Shown here one piece after another: positions 63,413 to 64,000 of a DNA stretch of 64,000 bases. Origin of the DNA: Xenophilus sp. L33 (GTDB lineage: Bacteria > Pseudomonadota > Gammaproteobacteria > Burkholderiales > Burkholderiaceae_C); the NCBI RefSeq assembly GCF_009765735.1, contig NZ_LMUW01000221.1, positions 249,801 to 313,800 of the forward strand, given 5' to 3'. Numbering within the stretch: position 1 is the first letter of the stretch; every line of letters begins with the position of its first letter. The position numbers and the translations under genes were made by a program. The notes below the pieces were generated by a model that saw only the letters and a list, made by a program, of their open reading frames with translations, was not told the DNA's origin and searched no databases.

Positions 63413-64000
63413 GTGGATGCTGAAGTCGTGCTTCGCCGCGCGCTCGACGCGGCCCGCCATCTCGCCGATCCCGAACCGCCCTGGTTCGACCTACTGGACG
63501 GCGTGCGCCAGGTGGTCGGCGGCGACAGTGCCAGCTTCATCATGGTCGACGGCCAGGGCGCGCTGCTCGGCCTGGAGCAGTGCCGCATCGACCCCAAGGC
63601 CGAGCGCGACTACGTCGAGCACTTCGCCGCCCACGACATCGTGACGCCCGCCACCCTGGGCGCTAACGAGGGCAGCTGGTTCGACACCCAGGAAGCCTTC
63701 ACGCCGGAGCAGCTGTCCCGGAGCAGCTACTACGTGGACTTCATGCTGCACCATCGCATGCCGCGCATGCTGACCTTCATCGCCGAGCAGGGGCCGCTGC
63801 GGCGCGCCGGCCTGTCGGTGCAGCGCGGCAGCGCCGACGGCCGGGTGCGGCGCCACCTCGAAAGCCAGCCGGTGCGGGCCCTGACCGACGCGGTGGTGCA
63901 GTCGCTGGTGCGGCGCCGGGCCCAGGCGCAGCACTGGCTCGACACGGTCGAGGCCGCGCTCGGCGCCTTCGACGAGGCGGTCTGCGTCGTCGACCGGCGC
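63413..64000 (+). CDS. Probable LuxR-type regulator, N-terminal part (truncated by window edge)
   Basis: A GTG start at 63413 with GGAGGG five bases before the spacer gives 196 codons without a stop up to the window end. The visible part is soluble. It has an alpha/beta segment (DLLDGVRQVVGGDSASFIMVD), then an acidic region and VEAALGAFDEAVCVVDRR at the edge. This layout resembles the N-terminal sensing half of LuxR-type regulators of Burkholderiales, where the HTH comes last. The HTH lies outside the window, so the class is a guess. The internal ATG frame used by other readings is not supported. Confidence 0.6.
   Translation, partial: MDAEVVLRRALDAARHLADPEPPWFDLLDGVRQVVGGDSASFIMVDGQGALLGLEQCRIDPKAERDYVEHFAAHDIVTPATLGANEGSWFDTQEAFTPEQLSRSSYYVDFMLHHRMPRMLTFIAEQGPLRRAGLSVQRGSADGRVRRHLESQPVRALTDAVVQSLVRRRAQAQHWLDTVEAALGAFDEAVCVVDRR

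Overview
The window is very GC-rich (visibly around 70%). Genes are tightly packed with many ATGA, GTGA or TTGA start/stop overlaps, and there are many solute-importer operons. This style fits a free-living betaproteobacterium of the Burkholderiales, something like Variovorax or another Comamonadaceae; that placement is inferred from style, since no rRNA or other marker is present. No tRNA, rRNA, CRISPR array, insertion sequence, integrase or phage gene was seen.

Layout. 1-483: start of a MASE1-type membrane sensor on the minus strand, cut by the window edge. 672-6018: ribose-type ABC importer (binding protein, double ATPase, two permeases) plus a serine esterase. 6022-9065: small monooxygenase-like protein, crotonase, and a short-chain dehydrogenase divergent from an AraC regulator. 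9087-15923: DHDPS-like lyase and a degenerate epimerase, divergent from a branched-chain-amino-acid-type (HAAT) importer whose LivM and LivG are fused. 15958-20692: small orphan genes, alkyladenine glycosylase, DsbA-like protein, D-2-hydroxyacid dehydrogenase and a metabolite:proton symporter. 20781-31071: a sugar-acid-type catabolic locus. It has a CUT1 ABC importer, a GntR/FCD regulator, an AroE-like dehydrogenase, an HpaI aldolase, an IlvD/Edd dehydratase and a mandelate-racemase-group enolase protein. A hicAB toxin-antitoxin pair sits in the middle of it.

31072-50249 is the most unusual part. After an AT-richer 370-base leader comes one 4175-residue gene: an N-terminal motif of the LExRxLFDGAA kind, ten consecutive prolines, a DUF4347 domain, cadherin-like repeats, and six long VCBS/cadherin-like tandem units. 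Directly behind it are a TolC-type outer-membrane lipoprotein with an extra C-terminal domain, a short periplasmic HlyD-like adaptor, a membrane HlyD protein with a GAF-like N-terminus, and a membrane M50 metalloprotease that carries a PqqD-like N-terminal domain and an HlyD-like C-terminus. No HlyB-type ABC exporter is present and the giant protein lacks RTX repeats. This looks like a dedicated export and/or processing system for a giant adhesin that departs from classical type I secretion. It is the best candidate in the window for an undescribed system.

50375-59991: an operon of HAAT binding protein, Rieske oxygenase alpha and beta subunits, a cysteine-hydrolase-fold protein lacking the Cys, an SDR and the rest of a Liv importer. 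An AraC regulator and a second Cys-less isochorismatase-like gene follow. 60184-61871: a YadGH-type ABC-2 exporter. 61923-63302: a flavin disulfide-reductase-family enzyme. 63413-64000: a regulator-like gene cut by the right edge.

All functional names rest on motifs and family resemblance read by eye; no database search was run.
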